DNA of 64,000 nt from contig NZ_JABBFY010000001.1 in the NCBI RefSeq assembly GCF_012927115.1, positions 930,001-994,000 of the forward strand, read 5' to 3'. Below are positions 48,082 through 56,429 of this stretch, one piece after another (position 1 is the stretch's first letter; each line of letters opens with the position of its first letter). The notes beneath the pieces were generated by a model that had not been told where the DNA came from, did no database searches, and worked only from the letters and a program-made list of their open reading frames with translations. The stretch is from Sphingomonas sp. G-3-2-10 (GTDB lineage Bacteria > Pseudomonadota > Alphaproteobacteria > Sphingomonadales > Sphingomonadaceae). The position numbers and the translations under genes are program-made.

Positions 48082-50801
48082 TGCCGGGAGAGACGCCGAA
48101 GCTGGAGGCGGAGAATCCGGTCAGCGAACTATGGGCGACCGCTGCGGTGCGCGAGCGCTTCCGCGTCAGCGACGTGCTGGGCGAGTGGCTTCGGACGCAT
48201 GAAAGTGCGGGTATGGATGTGCAGCAGGCGGCGATGTTCGCGTCGCGCGATATCCAGAACGTCGCCCGATCCGGCCTGAGCGCAGATGGTGGCGAGACGC
48301 TGAGACTTCCCACGGAAATCAGACTCGACGTGTTGAAGCAACTTGGCGCGGCAGTGGCGCGGCAGGTGCTGGAAGCGGTGGCGGCGGCCGATCTGAGCCC
48401 GGTCGAGCGGATGCTGCGGCGGCTGCTGGCGGGCGAGGATGTTGTCGCCCCGGACAATGATCGCGATCAGTTGCTGGCGTTGCGCATCGCGACGAGCAGC
48501 GCGGCGGCGGCGGGCGTGACGCCGCGCTATACCGAAGCCGAACTGGACGCGATGATCCGGCGGCAGGACCTGATGATGACGCTGGGCGGGCCGGACCTGC
48601 ATCGTTTCGTCGGGCGCGCCCGCGATCTCGCGACGATCCATCGCCTGTGGCGCGAAGGCGCGGCAGGGGTGGCGATCGCCGGGCCCGGCGGCATGGGCAA
48701 ATCGCTGATGGTCAGCCGGTTCGTGTCCGACCTGATGGACGCGAACGAAGCCGAGCGCCCCGCCGCGATCTTCCATATCGATTACGACCGGCGCGACTTG
48801 CAGGAGATCGGCGTTTCGCGCGCGTCGAGCCTGGAGATACTGACCAGCGAATTGATGCGGCAGGCGCGGCGCTGGCTGCCGCCCGAGGCGATCGACAATC
48901 TCCAGCGGTTCGGCGGAAGCAGTGCCGGACCCTGGGCGTCGGAATCGATTTCCTTCTCGCGCTCGTCGCGGCGTGGGCAGGCGCAGGGCGACCTCGTTTC
49001 CGAGCTCGGTTTCCTGTTGTGCGAAAAGGCACCTGCAAAGGCGCGGATCGTGCTGATCTTCGACAGCATGGAACAGATACTCGGGCATGACGACGAAGCG
49101 GTGCGGAGCATCGATTATGTCGCGGGGCGGATGCGAGATGCAGGTGTCGAGACCTTCGTGATCTGCGTGTCGCGGAACTTCGCGGATTCCGATGGCATCG
49201 AATACCGGCTGGGTCACCGGATCGACCTGACCCAGTTCACAGACGAGGAAGCCCGGCTGTATCTCGCCAACGAAGCCGATCGATCGAATGTGGTGTTGAG
49301 CGACAAGATCGTCGATCGCGTGATCGCGACTGTCGGCCAGTCGCCCCTGGCGCTGCGGCTGGCGGTATCGCTGATGGAGAAGGGCGACGAGACGTTTGAT
49401 CCGGGGCAATGGGCGAAGACCCTGCGCAACGATCCCGAACGGATCCAGGCCAGCCTGTACGACCGCATCCTGAAGCGCATCCGCGATACGAACCTCGCCA
49501 AGATCGCGCGTCCGGGCCTGCTGGTGCGGCGATTGACCGAAGGCGTGGTGGAGCAGGTGCTGGCAGAGCCGTGCGGCCTGAAGATCGCGCCGGGCGATGC
49601 CGAGAAATTGCTGTTCAAGGGCCACGGGGAAGGACAGTTGTTCACCGCCAATCGCGCCGATCCCGATCCGCGCGCGCTGTGGCACCGCGCCGATGTGCGC
49701 GCGCTGATGCTGGCCGATCTTGACACCGAAGTGAGCGACACGGTGGCGCAGGACATCAACACGCGGGCGATCGCCTACTATCTCGACCGCGACGACGTGA
49801 TCTCACGCACCGAGGAGCTCTATCACCGGCTGCGGATGGAGCAGGACGCGGCGGAGATCGATCCGCGCTGGACCGACACGGCGGGGGCCGCCCTGCGCGG
49901 TGCGCTGGAGGAATTGCCACCTGCCTCGCGCAGCTATGTCCGGCGGAAGCTGGGCAGCGCGTCGCTGCAGGCGATCGACGCTTCGGCCGAGATCAGCGGC
50001 GCGGACAGCGAGTTGCGGCAGGTCGTGCAGCGCGAGCTGCAGAGCATCGCTGACGGCGCGACGCCGGTCGCGACGCTGGAGCGGTATAATGCCGCGAAGA
50101 TGAGCGGGCCGCTGGCCGATCTCTATGCAGAGGGGCTTCTTGCCGATGGACGGATAGACGAACTGTTGAGCGAAGCAGCACGGTTGATCGAGACGCGCGA
50201 TGCGCCGCGTCAGGTTCGCGCGGCGGTTTCGAATATTGCCGGCGGCGCGCTGGAGGGGCTGGGGAGACTGGCGGAAGCGGCGGACACGTTCCGCACTGCA
50301 GTCGAGCTCGCGACCGAGACCAGCGAGGAAGCGGTGCATATCGCACTCTCCGCGCGGATCGGCGCACTTCGCACCGCCCGCAAGCAGGATGAGATCCGCC
50401 ATTTCGCAGGCTTCACGCGGAGCCGTACCCGTCAGATCGGGAAGGCGCTGCAACTGGTCGAGCGCGTCTATGACGGCCTTTCGCGCAGGGCGGTGGAATC
50501 GCGTGAAGTGGTGGCCGAATTGTCGCCGCCCGATGGTGCGAACAGCATCAACCCGCTGCTGTTCCGGATGCTCGTCCATCTGGTCGAGAGCGGGGAGGCA
50601 TTTCCCGGCGCGATCGACAATCCCGAACGGGCGCGCGATATCGCCCAACGCTTTGGTTTCAGCGCGGGATCGCCGCGCGAGCTGGCCGGCTATCTCTCGA
50701 AGATGGTCTATGGCCCCGAAGCACCCAAGGTGATCGAGGTCATACGCGAGGAAGTCGACTGGACGCTGGAACGCGCGGTGGCGCGTCCGGCCGTGGCATA
50801 G
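48078..50801 (+). CDS. Large STAND-like NTPase with helical-repeat C-terminus
   Basis: 907 residues from ATG 48078, overlapping the previous stop as ATGA. A helical N-terminal region of about 175 residues precedes FVGRARDL, a STAND-type entry motif, Walker A AGPGGMGKS (201-209) and Walker B VLIFDSMEQ. A winged-helix-like region follows (LLVRRLTEGVVEQVLAEP). The C-terminal third is helical and TPR-like (IDELLSEAARLIETRD, GRLAEAADTFRTAVELA). Such proteins sense a target through the repeats and oligomerise with ATP. Here it is the likely sensor-switch of the operon. Confidence 0.8.
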   Translation: MMPGETPKLEAENPVSELWATAAVRERFRVSDVLGEWLRTHESAGMDVQQAAMFASRDIQNVARSGLSADGGETLRLPTEIRLDVLKQLGAAVARQVLEAVAAADLSPVERMLRRLLAGEDVVAPDNDRDQLLALRIATSSAAAAGVTPRYTEAELDAMIRRQDLMMTLGGPDLHRFVGRARDLATIHRLWREGAAGVAIAGPGGMGKSLMVSRFVSDLMDANEAERPAAIFHIDYDRRDLQEIGVSRASSLEILTSELMRQARRWLPPEAIDNLQRFGGSSAGPWASESISFSRSSRRGQAQGDLVSELGFLLCEKAPAKARIVLIFDSMEQILGHDDEAVRSIDYVAGRMRDAGVETFVICVSRNFADSDGIEYRLGHRIDLTQFTDEEARLYLANEADRSNVVLSDKIVDRVIATVGQSPLALRLAVSLMEKGDETFDPGQWAKTLRNDPERIQASLYDRILKRIRDTNLAKIARPGLLVRRLTEGVVEQVLAEPCGLKIAPGDAEKLLFKGHGEGQLFTANRADPDPRALWHRADVRALMLADLDTEVSDTVAQDINTRAIAYYLDRDDVISRTEELYHRLRMEQDAAEIDPRWTDTAGAALRGALEELPPASRSYVRRKLGSASLQAIDASAEISGADSELRQVVQRELQSIADGATPVATLERYNAAKMSGPLADLYAEGLLADGRIDELLSEAARLIETRDAPRQVRAAVSNIAGGALEGLGRLAEAADTFRTAVELATETSEEAVHIALSARIGALRTARKQDEIRHFAGFTRSRTRQIGKALQLVERVYDGLSRRAVESREVVAELSPPDGANSINPLLFRMLVHLVESGEAFPGAIDNPERARDIAQRFGFSAGSPRELAGYLSKMVYGPEAPKVIEVIREEVDWTLERAVARPAVA

Positions 50802-50814
50802 CGGGAGGGAAACG

Positions 50815-52941
50815 GTGTCCGATACTGGCGACAACCCGGCGATCGGGTTTCTGAAGCGGATCGCGCCGGCCGCGGGGCAGGGTGGCGGACTGGAAGCCAT
50901 GACCGCGCCCGGCGCCGCGCTGGAGATGCTGGCGCCCAGCGTCCCCGCGCCGGACGCGCTGCAACCGGTGGTCGACCGGACGCTGGCGAAGATCGCGGAG
51001 AACCGCGCGCTCGACAGCCATGAATCCTTCGCGCTCGAGGCGATCATCATTCCGGACAAGAGGCCGGTGATCGACGTGCTGAGCGGCAACCAGTTCCGTA
51101 CCGATCACGCGCTGTGGCAGCATTTCAACGGCGGGCCGGCGCATGATCGCATCGCGGCGGCGGTGCCCGCGGTGGGGCGCGTGGAGCTGCCGGGCCATCC
51201 CAGCCTGGCCTATGGCGGCACCGGCTTCGTGGTGGGGCACAACCTGCTGATGACAAACCGGCATATCGCCGAGCTGTTCGCCAGCGGTCTGGGTACGCGC
51301 AATCTTGCTTTCCTGCCGGATCGCCGGGCGGGAGTGGATTTCGAGCAGCGCGCCGATGGCGGCAGCTTCGTGCTCGCCGTTTCGCGCGTCGTGATGATCC
51401 ATCCCTATTGGGACATGGCGCTGCTCGAGGTCGAAGGGCTGCCGGCCAGCATCGAGCCGCTGCGGCTGGCGACCCAGGCCCCGGGCGACGTGCCCGATGT
51501 CGCAGTGATCGGCTATCCCGCCTTCGATCCGCGCAACGATATCGCGGTGCAGAACCAGGTGTTTCGCGGCATCTACAACGTCAAGCGGATCATGCCCGGT
51601 AAGCTGACCGGGCGGGAGCAGACCCAGAGTTTCGGAAAACTGGTGTTCGCGTCGACGCACGACAGCTCGACGCTGGGCGGCGCATCGGCGTCGGCGGTGG
51701 TGAATGCCGGCAACGGGACGGTCGCCGCGCTGCATTTCGGCGGCATCTATCTCAGGACCAATTACGGCGTGCCGGCCGACCTGCTGGCGCGCGACGGGCG
51801 GGTGATCGATGCCGGCGTGCGGTTCGAAGGCACGCCGCGGCGCGAGAGCGGCCCCTGGGACGGCTGGTGGGACCAGTCCGAAGCGGCGCAGGCCGCCGCG
51901 ACCACGGTCACCGTTCCGGCATCCTACGCCGGCACGCAGGCGCAGGGCGCGGGGAACCGGATCCGGCTGACCCTGCCGCTGACCGTCACGATCGAAATGG
52001 AGCCGCCGGTCGTCGCGGGAGGCGGCGGGCCCGCTCCCGCGCCTCCGTCCGCCGGCGGCGACAATGTCGTGCCGATCGAAGCGCCGGTGGCGGACTATCG
52101 GGACCGCAGGGGCTATGACGCGGCGTTCCTCGGCGCGCCGGTCGCGCTGCCCGAGGTCCGCGCGGCGGCGGCCGACGTGCTGCGCTTCGAACTGGACGGC
52201 AAGACCGAGACCGAGCTGCGGTATGAGCATTTCTCCGTCGTGATGAACCGGCCCCGGCGGCTGTGTTTCTTCAGCGCGGTGAACATCGATGGCGGGCTGT
52301 CGCGCAAGTCGCCGCGCACCGGATGGCGGCTCGACCCGCGCATCCCGACCGCGCAGCAGATCATCCAGGAATGCTATGGCAATCCGCCCCGGTTCAGCCG
52401 CGGGCATATGACGCGGCGCGAAGACCCGGTGTGGGGCGACGAGACCGCCGCGGCGCGGGGCAATGCGGATTCGATGCACGTCACCAACACCGTGCCGCAG
52501 ATGCAGGCGTTCAACTCGCCGATCTGGCTGGCGCTGGAGGATTATGCGCTGGAACATGCGCGCGAGGACGAGATGAAGATCTCGGTCTTCACCGGTCCCT
52601 ATTTCCGCGCGGACGATCCGGTGCTGTACGGAGTGCAGGTGCCGGTGAGCTTCTGGAAGATCATCGCCTTCATCCATGACGTGTCGGGCAAATTGTGCGC
52701 CACCGGATATGAGATGAGCCAGAAGGCATCGCTGCCCGCGCCGTCGACCGAATATGTGTTCGGCGAGTTCCGCTCGCGCCAGTTGGGGATCGCGACCCAA
52801 ACGTCGATCCGGTCGATCGAAGCGCGCAGCGGGCTTTCGTTCGGCAATCTCGCCGATTTCGATCCAAAGTCGGGCATTACCGAAGCGGCGGGCGGCGGCG
52901 ACGGCCTGCTCGATCAGCTGGAGCAGATCCGCTTCGTGTGA
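50815..52941 (+). CDS. Trypsin-like protease fused to DNA/RNA non-specific (NUC1-type) endonuclease
   Basis: 708 residues from GTG 50815. Protease domain about 125-340: His150 (MTNRHIAE), Asp200 (PYWDMALLEV), Ser291 in TLGGASASAVV, where the usual G-N-S-G-S is G-A-S-A-S. A Pro/Gly linker (400-418) leads to a beta-beta-alpha-metal nuclease: RFSRGHMTRRED (His531, but Ser528 where the family has Asp, D-R-G-H) and the metal-binding Asn558 in VTNTVPQMQ. It follows the NTPase by 13 bases. A protease-nuclease fusion suggests proteolytic release or activation of a nuclease effector. Confidence 0.85.
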   Translation: MSDTGDNPAIGFLKRIAPAAGQGGGLEAMTAPGAALEMLAPSVPAPDALQPVVDRTLAKIAENRALDSHESFALEAIIIPDKRPVIDVLSGNQFRTDHALWQHFNGGPAHDRIAAAVPAVGRVELPGHPSLAYGGTGFVVGHNLLMTNRHIAELFASGLGTRNLAFLPDRRAGVDFEQRADGGSFVLAVSRVVMIHPYWDMALLEVEGLPASIEPLRLATQAPGDVPDVAVIGYPAFDPRNDIAVQNQVFRGIYNVKRIMPGKLTGREQTQSFGKLVFASTHDSSTLGGASASAVVNAGNGTVAALHFGGIYLRTNYGVPADLLARDGRVIDAGVRFEGTPRRESGPWDGWWDQSEAAQAAATTVTVPASYAGTQAQGAGNRIRLTLPLTVTIEMEPPVVAGGGGPAPAPPSAGGDNVVPIEAPVADYRDRRGYDAAFLGAPVALPEVRAAAADVLRFELDGKTETELRYEHFSVVMNRPRRLCFFSAVNIDGGLSRKSPRTGWRLDPRIPTAQQIIQECYGNPPRFSRGHMTRREDPVWGDETAAARGNADSMHVTNTVPQMQAFNSPIWLALEDYALEHAREDEMKISVFTGPYFRADDPVLYGVQVPVSFWKIIAFIHDVSGKLCATGYEMSQKASLPAPSTEYVFGEFRSRQLGIATQTSIRSIEARSGLSFGNLADFDPKSGITEAAGGGDGLLDQLEQIRFV

Positions 52942-52975
52942 CCGGCTGTCGCATCCGTCACACGCCCATCGGCGA

Positions 52976-53050
52976 TGGTGACCCCTACGGGAATCGAACC
53001 CGTGCTTCAGCCGTGAAAGGGCCGCGTCCTAACCGCTAGACGAAGGGGCC
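52976..53050 (-). tRNA. tRNA-Glu (anticodon TTC)
   Basis: 75 bases including encoded CCA. Acceptor arm GGCCCCT with AGGGGTC, the D-arm TCTAGCGGTTAGGA, the anticodon loop CTTTCAC and T-loop GGTTCGATTCC are all present on the minus strand. Its 3' end faces the accessory island, 34 bases from the nuclease stop. Confidence 0.95.
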
Positions 53051-53130
53051 ATGCCGTAGCGTGGAAGGGCCGGTTAGGGAAAGGCTGGCGGCTCGTCAAG
53101 CATTGTCGCGCGACTATTCGAATATCTTGC

Positions 53131-54897
53131 TCAATCCACCCATGCCGCGTCGTCGATATGCATCTCGGCGGTGGGGCGGCTGCCCCAGTCGTCGATCTTC
53201 GCACGGCCGGCGAGCCACAGCTTGCGGTGGCGCGGGGCCGAGAGAAGGGCTTGACCGAGTTCGGTATCAGCCTGGCGGAAAGCGACGGCCTTGAGACTGC
53301 GCCCATCCTCGCCAGAGACGATCAGCCGGACATGGCCACCGCTGCCCACCACGTCGGCTTTGATGATCGATACCGGGCCCGCGACGACGCGCGGGGCTGG
53401 CCAACCCATACCATAGGGGCCGCCTTCCTCCATCGCATTGACGAGGGCGGGGTTGATGCCGCCGGGGGCAAGCACGGCGTCGAGCAGCAGCGCGCGATCG
53501 CCCATCGCCTGCGTGACGCGTTCGGACAGGCGTTCCTCGAGGAAATCGGCGAACGCATCGAGTTTGGATTCTGCGACGGTAACGCCTGCCGCCATCGCGT
53601 GGCCGCCGCCGGCGATCAGCAGACCGGCATCCTTTGCCGCCAGAATCGCCGCGCCGAGATCGACGCCGGGGATCGACCGGCCCGAGCCCTTGCCGAGCCC
53701 CTGTTCGTCGAGCGCGATGACGATCGCCGGACGCCCCATCTTCTCCTTGATTCGCCCCGCAACGATGCCGATCACCCCGGCGTGCCACCCGCGCGAAGCG
53801 ATCACCGCGACGGCACGGTTGGACTGGCGTTCGCTGAGTTCCTCGGCGGTGCGCTGGACCTCGGCTTCGATGGCGCGGCGGTCTTCGTTGAGCAGGTTCA
53901 GCTCGGCGGCGATGGCGCGGGCTTCGTCGGGATCGCGCGTGGTGAGCAGGCGGACGCCCAGATCGGAGCGGCCGACGCGCCCGCCGGCATTGATGCGCGG
54001 CCCGAGCGCGAAGCCGAGATCGGTGGCGGTCGGCGCGCGCGTGAGGCGCGACGCCTCGATCAGCGCGTTGAGGCCCAGATTGCGGCGCTGCGCCATGACC
54101 TTGAGGCCCTGGGCCACGAACGCGCGGTTCAGGCCGCGAAGGCTGGCGACGTCGGCAACGGTGCCCAGTGCGACGATATCGAGCAGATCGAGCAGCCGGG
54201 GCTCGGGACGACCGGCGAAGAAGCCGCGCGTGCGCAGGGTGCGGATCAGCGCCGCGCCGAGCAGCCAAGCCATGCCGACCGCTGCGAGATGGCCGTGCGC
54301 GGCGCCTTCGTCCTCGTCGAGCCGGTTGGGATTGACCAGCGCATGGGCGATCGGGAGTTCCGCGGCGCATTTGTGGTGATCGCACACGATCACGTCGACG
54401 CCTGCGTCGCTGGCCATCTGCAGCGCCTCGAACGCCTGCGCACCGCAATCGACGGTGACGATCAGCGATGCGCCTTCCTGCCGAAGCCGGACCAATGCTT
54501 CGCCCGAGGGGCCATAGCCCTCCATCAGACGATCGGGGATATAGGGCTTCGCTTCGAGGCCAAGATCTCTCAGAAGCAGGATGAGCAACGCTGCCGAAGT
54601 CGCGCCATCGACGTCATAATCGCCGAAGATCGTGACCTGTTCCTGCGCCGCGACGGCATCGGCGAGGCGTTCGGCGGCCTTGTCCATGTCGCGGAAGATC
54701 GAGGGATCGGGCATGAACGCGCGGATGCTGGGCGCGCGGTGCGCGTCGAGCTCCTCGCGCGGGCAGCCTCGAGTCAGCAGCAACTGGGTAACGAGGTCGT
54801 CGGGCGCGAAGCCGGGATCGCGCGCATCGGCCGCCAGCCCCCGCCAGCGCCATGCCTGGCCGGAGATCGAGCGCTGGATGTTGAGGACCGTCGACAT
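53131..54897 (-). CDS. recJ: Single-stranded-DNA-specific exonuclease RecJ
   Basis: 588 residues from ATG 54897 (MSTVLNIQRSISG); a longer frame adds an unrelated leader. DHH domain: IFGDYDVDGATSAALL and VIVCDHHKC; DHHA1-type C-terminal GGGHAMAAGVT. RecJ degrades single-stranded DNA 5'-3' in recombination and mismatch repair. The two prolyl hydroxylase-like genes lie upstream; this gene starts 5 bases after the first of them. Confidence 0.96.
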   Translation of the reverse strand: MSTVLNIQRSISGQAWRWRGLAADARDPGFAPDDLVTQLLLTRGCPREELDAHRAPSIRAFMPDPSIFRDMDKAAERLADAVAAQEQVTIFGDYDVDGATSAALLILLLRDLGLEAKPYIPDRLMEGYGPSGEALVRLRQEGASLIVTVDCGAQAFEALQMASDAGVDVIVCDHHKCAAELPIAHALVNPNRLDEDEGAAHGHLAAVGMAWLLGAALIRTLRTRGFFAGRPEPRLLDLLDIVALGTVADVASLRGLNRAFVAQGLKVMAQRRNLGLNALIEASRLTRAPTATDLGFALGPRINAGGRVGRSDLGVRLLTTRDPDEARAIAAELNLLNEDRRAIEAEVQRTAEELSERQSNRAVAVIASRGWHAGVIGIVAGRIKEKMGRPAIVIALDEQGLGKGSGRSIPGVDLGAAILAAKDAGLLIAGGGHAMAAGVTVAESKLDAFADFLEERLSERVTQAMGDRALLLDAVLAPGGINPALVNAMEEGGPYGMGWPAPRVVAGPVSIIKADVVGSGGHVRLIVSGEDGRSLKAVAFRQADTELGQALLSAPRHRKLWLAGRAKIDDWGSRPTAEMHIDDAAWVD

Positions 54898-54902
54898 GAC
54901 CT

Positions 54903-55601
54903 TCAATAGGTCTTGATGTGCGTGCGGATCCAGGGGCGTTCGCGGAACCATTTGGTGACGATATATTTGGTGCCCTCGATCACGCGCATCCCCTCGTGCA
55001 GCGTGTCATAGTTGGGGCGGCCATCCGGAAGCATGTTGTTCCAGATGACGAGCAGGCCCTTTCGCGGTGCGATGCGGATGCCGGCGCGTGGGAACCAGGT
55101 CGCGCCGCCCTCCTCGACATTGGTGAGATAGGCCATTGCGGTGAAGGTGCGCTGGCCGCCGCTTTCCTGCATCGCGGGCCAATAGGCTTCGGTTTCGTGG
55201 AAATAGTCGCAATGCGCCTTGAACTGCTGGCCCGGCGCATAGCGCTGGCCCTGCAGCGTTTCGCCATGTTCGGGCGGCAAGCCGAGCAGGTGCGCGATAC
55301 GCTCGTCGACCGGCAGCACGTCGGGCGACCAGCGATCCAGATCGCAGCTGTCGCTGGTGCGAAACTCGGGATCCTCGTGCGTCGCGAGCAAGGTAGAGCG
55401 GCGGCGGTTGGCGTCGATCAGTTCGACCAGCTTGTCGCATTCGGCGTCGGAAAGATAATTCTCGAACAGGTAAAGCTGCGCCGCTTCGATCGGCGCGCGG
55501 CGAATGCCCGGCATCGCATCGAGGCGATCGGTGACCAGCTTGCCGGCGCGCCCGCGTTCGGCAGCCACCGGATCCTTCTTCTTTCGGGAAAACAGACTCA
55601 T
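54903..55601 (-). CDS. 2-oxoglutarate/Fe(II) oxygenase, prolyl 4-hydroxylase-like (copy 1)
   Basis: 232 residues from ATG 55601 (MSLFSRKKKDP). Prolyl 4-hydroxylase alpha-type fold with the iron ligands in AHCDYFHETE (His-x-Asp) and TLHEG (distal His), and a 2-oxoglutarate-binding basic residue in GTKYIVTKWF. Substrate protein unknown. Tandem with a paralogue 46 bases away and 5 bases before recJ on the same strand. Confidence 0.92.
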   Translation of the reverse strand: MSLFSRKKKDPVAAERGRAGKLVTDRLDAMPGIRRAPIEAAQLYLFENYLSDAECDKLVELIDANRRRSTLLATHEDPEFRTSDSCDLDRWSPDVLPVDERIAHLLGLPPEHGETLQGQRYAPGQQFKAHCDYFHETEAYWPAMQESGGQRTFTAMAYLTNVEEGGATWFPRAGIRIAPRKGLLVIWNNMLPDGRPNYDTLHEGMRVIEGTKYIVTKWFRERPWIRTHIKTY

Positions 55602-55647
55602 GGGCGGGCAGATTGCCGGGCGCGCGCCGGAAGGCAAGGGGCCGCGA

Positions 55648-56337
55648 TCAAACCGGCGCAATCCAGGCGCGGTTCCACGGGTCTTCGCGATACCATTTGG
55701 TGACGACATATTTGGTGCCGGCGGTCACCCGTTCGCCTTCATGCAGCGTACGATAGTTGAAGCGGCCATCGGCAACCATGTTGTTCCACACGATCAGCAG
55801 GCCCGGACGGGGGGTGATGCGGATGCCGGCGAGCGGGAAGAAGGTCGCGCCACCGCTCTCGACTTCGTTGAGATAGACCATCGCGGTGAAGGTGCGGTGA
55901 CCTCCCTGTGCGCGGATCGCATCCCAATGGGCCTGACCCTCGCGGAAATAGTCGCAATGGGCGCGGAACTGCTGGCCGGGGGAATAGCGCTGGCCCTGCA
56001 GGCCCTCGCCATATTCGTAGGGGATGCCGAGCAGGTTCGAGAGGCGATCGTCGATCGGCAGCACCGCATCCGCCTTGAGATCGCAGGTCGCGCTGGTGCG
56101 GAATTCGGGGTCCTGATCGGGTTCGTAGAGTTTGGACGGGAAGGGATCTTCGTCGATCTGCCGGATCAGCGCCGTGCATTCCTGCGCGCTGAGGAAATCG
56201 GGGCAATGCCAGATCGCCGCGCCGGGCACCGGGATGCGCTGCGCCTGCGGGTTTGCATCCAGCCGCGCCTCGACGATGCGGGTGACCATCGCGCGCTTGC
56301 GGGAAGGTTCGCCGGTGAGATGCGGATCGCTGGCCAT
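55648..56337 (-). CDS. 2-oxoglutarate/Fe(II) oxygenase, prolyl 4-hydroxylase-like (copy 2)
   Basis: 229 residues. Same fold and motifs as its neighbour: AHCDYFREGQ (His-x-Asp), TLHEG, GTKYVVTKWYRED. The two copies align closely over the catalytic core (GLQGQRYSPGQQF against TLQGQRYAPGQQF) but differ in the N-terminus, so this is an old tandem duplication with probable substrate divergence. Confidence 0.92.
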   Translation of the reverse strand: MASDPHLTGEPSRKRAMVTRIVEARLDANPQAQRIPVPGAAIWHCPDFLSAQECTALIRQIDEDPFPSKLYEPDQDPEFRTSATCDLKADAVLPIDDRLSNLLGIPYEYGEGLQGQRYSPGQQFRAHCDYFREGQAHWDAIRAQGGHRTFTAMVYLNEVESGGATFFPLAGIRITPRPGLLIVWNNMVADGRFNYRTLHEGERVTAGTKYVVTKWYREDPWNRAWIAPV

Positions 56338-56372
56338 AACTCGGAGTTTGGCGCGTGGGCCTGAAATGACAA

Positions 56373-56400
56373 GAGCCCGGCCGCTTTCGCGACCGGGCTC
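56373..56400 (-). terminator. Hairpin terminator after the RcnB-like gene
   Basis: GAGCCCGG and CCGGGCTC arms with an inner CGC/GCG stem and TTTC-type loop; on the minus strand TTGTCATTT follows. It lies 29 bases after the RcnB-like stop. Confidence 0.6.
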
Positions 56401-56429
56401 CCTGTGCCTCCTCGGGCAAGCCCGTCGGC

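Noticed and set aside
50740..52800. Minus-strand frame of 686 codons antisense to the protease-nuclease gene
   Set aside because: Shadow frame with low-complexity Arg/His content; the plus-strand gene is in operon phase and has triad and nuclease motifs.
44464..52941. CRISPR-, toxin-antitoxin- or restriction-system reading of the operon
   Set aside because: No repeats, no methylase, no Cas motifs and no small antitoxin-like gene; protease, NTPase and nuclease motifs fit an EAD-like conflict system better.
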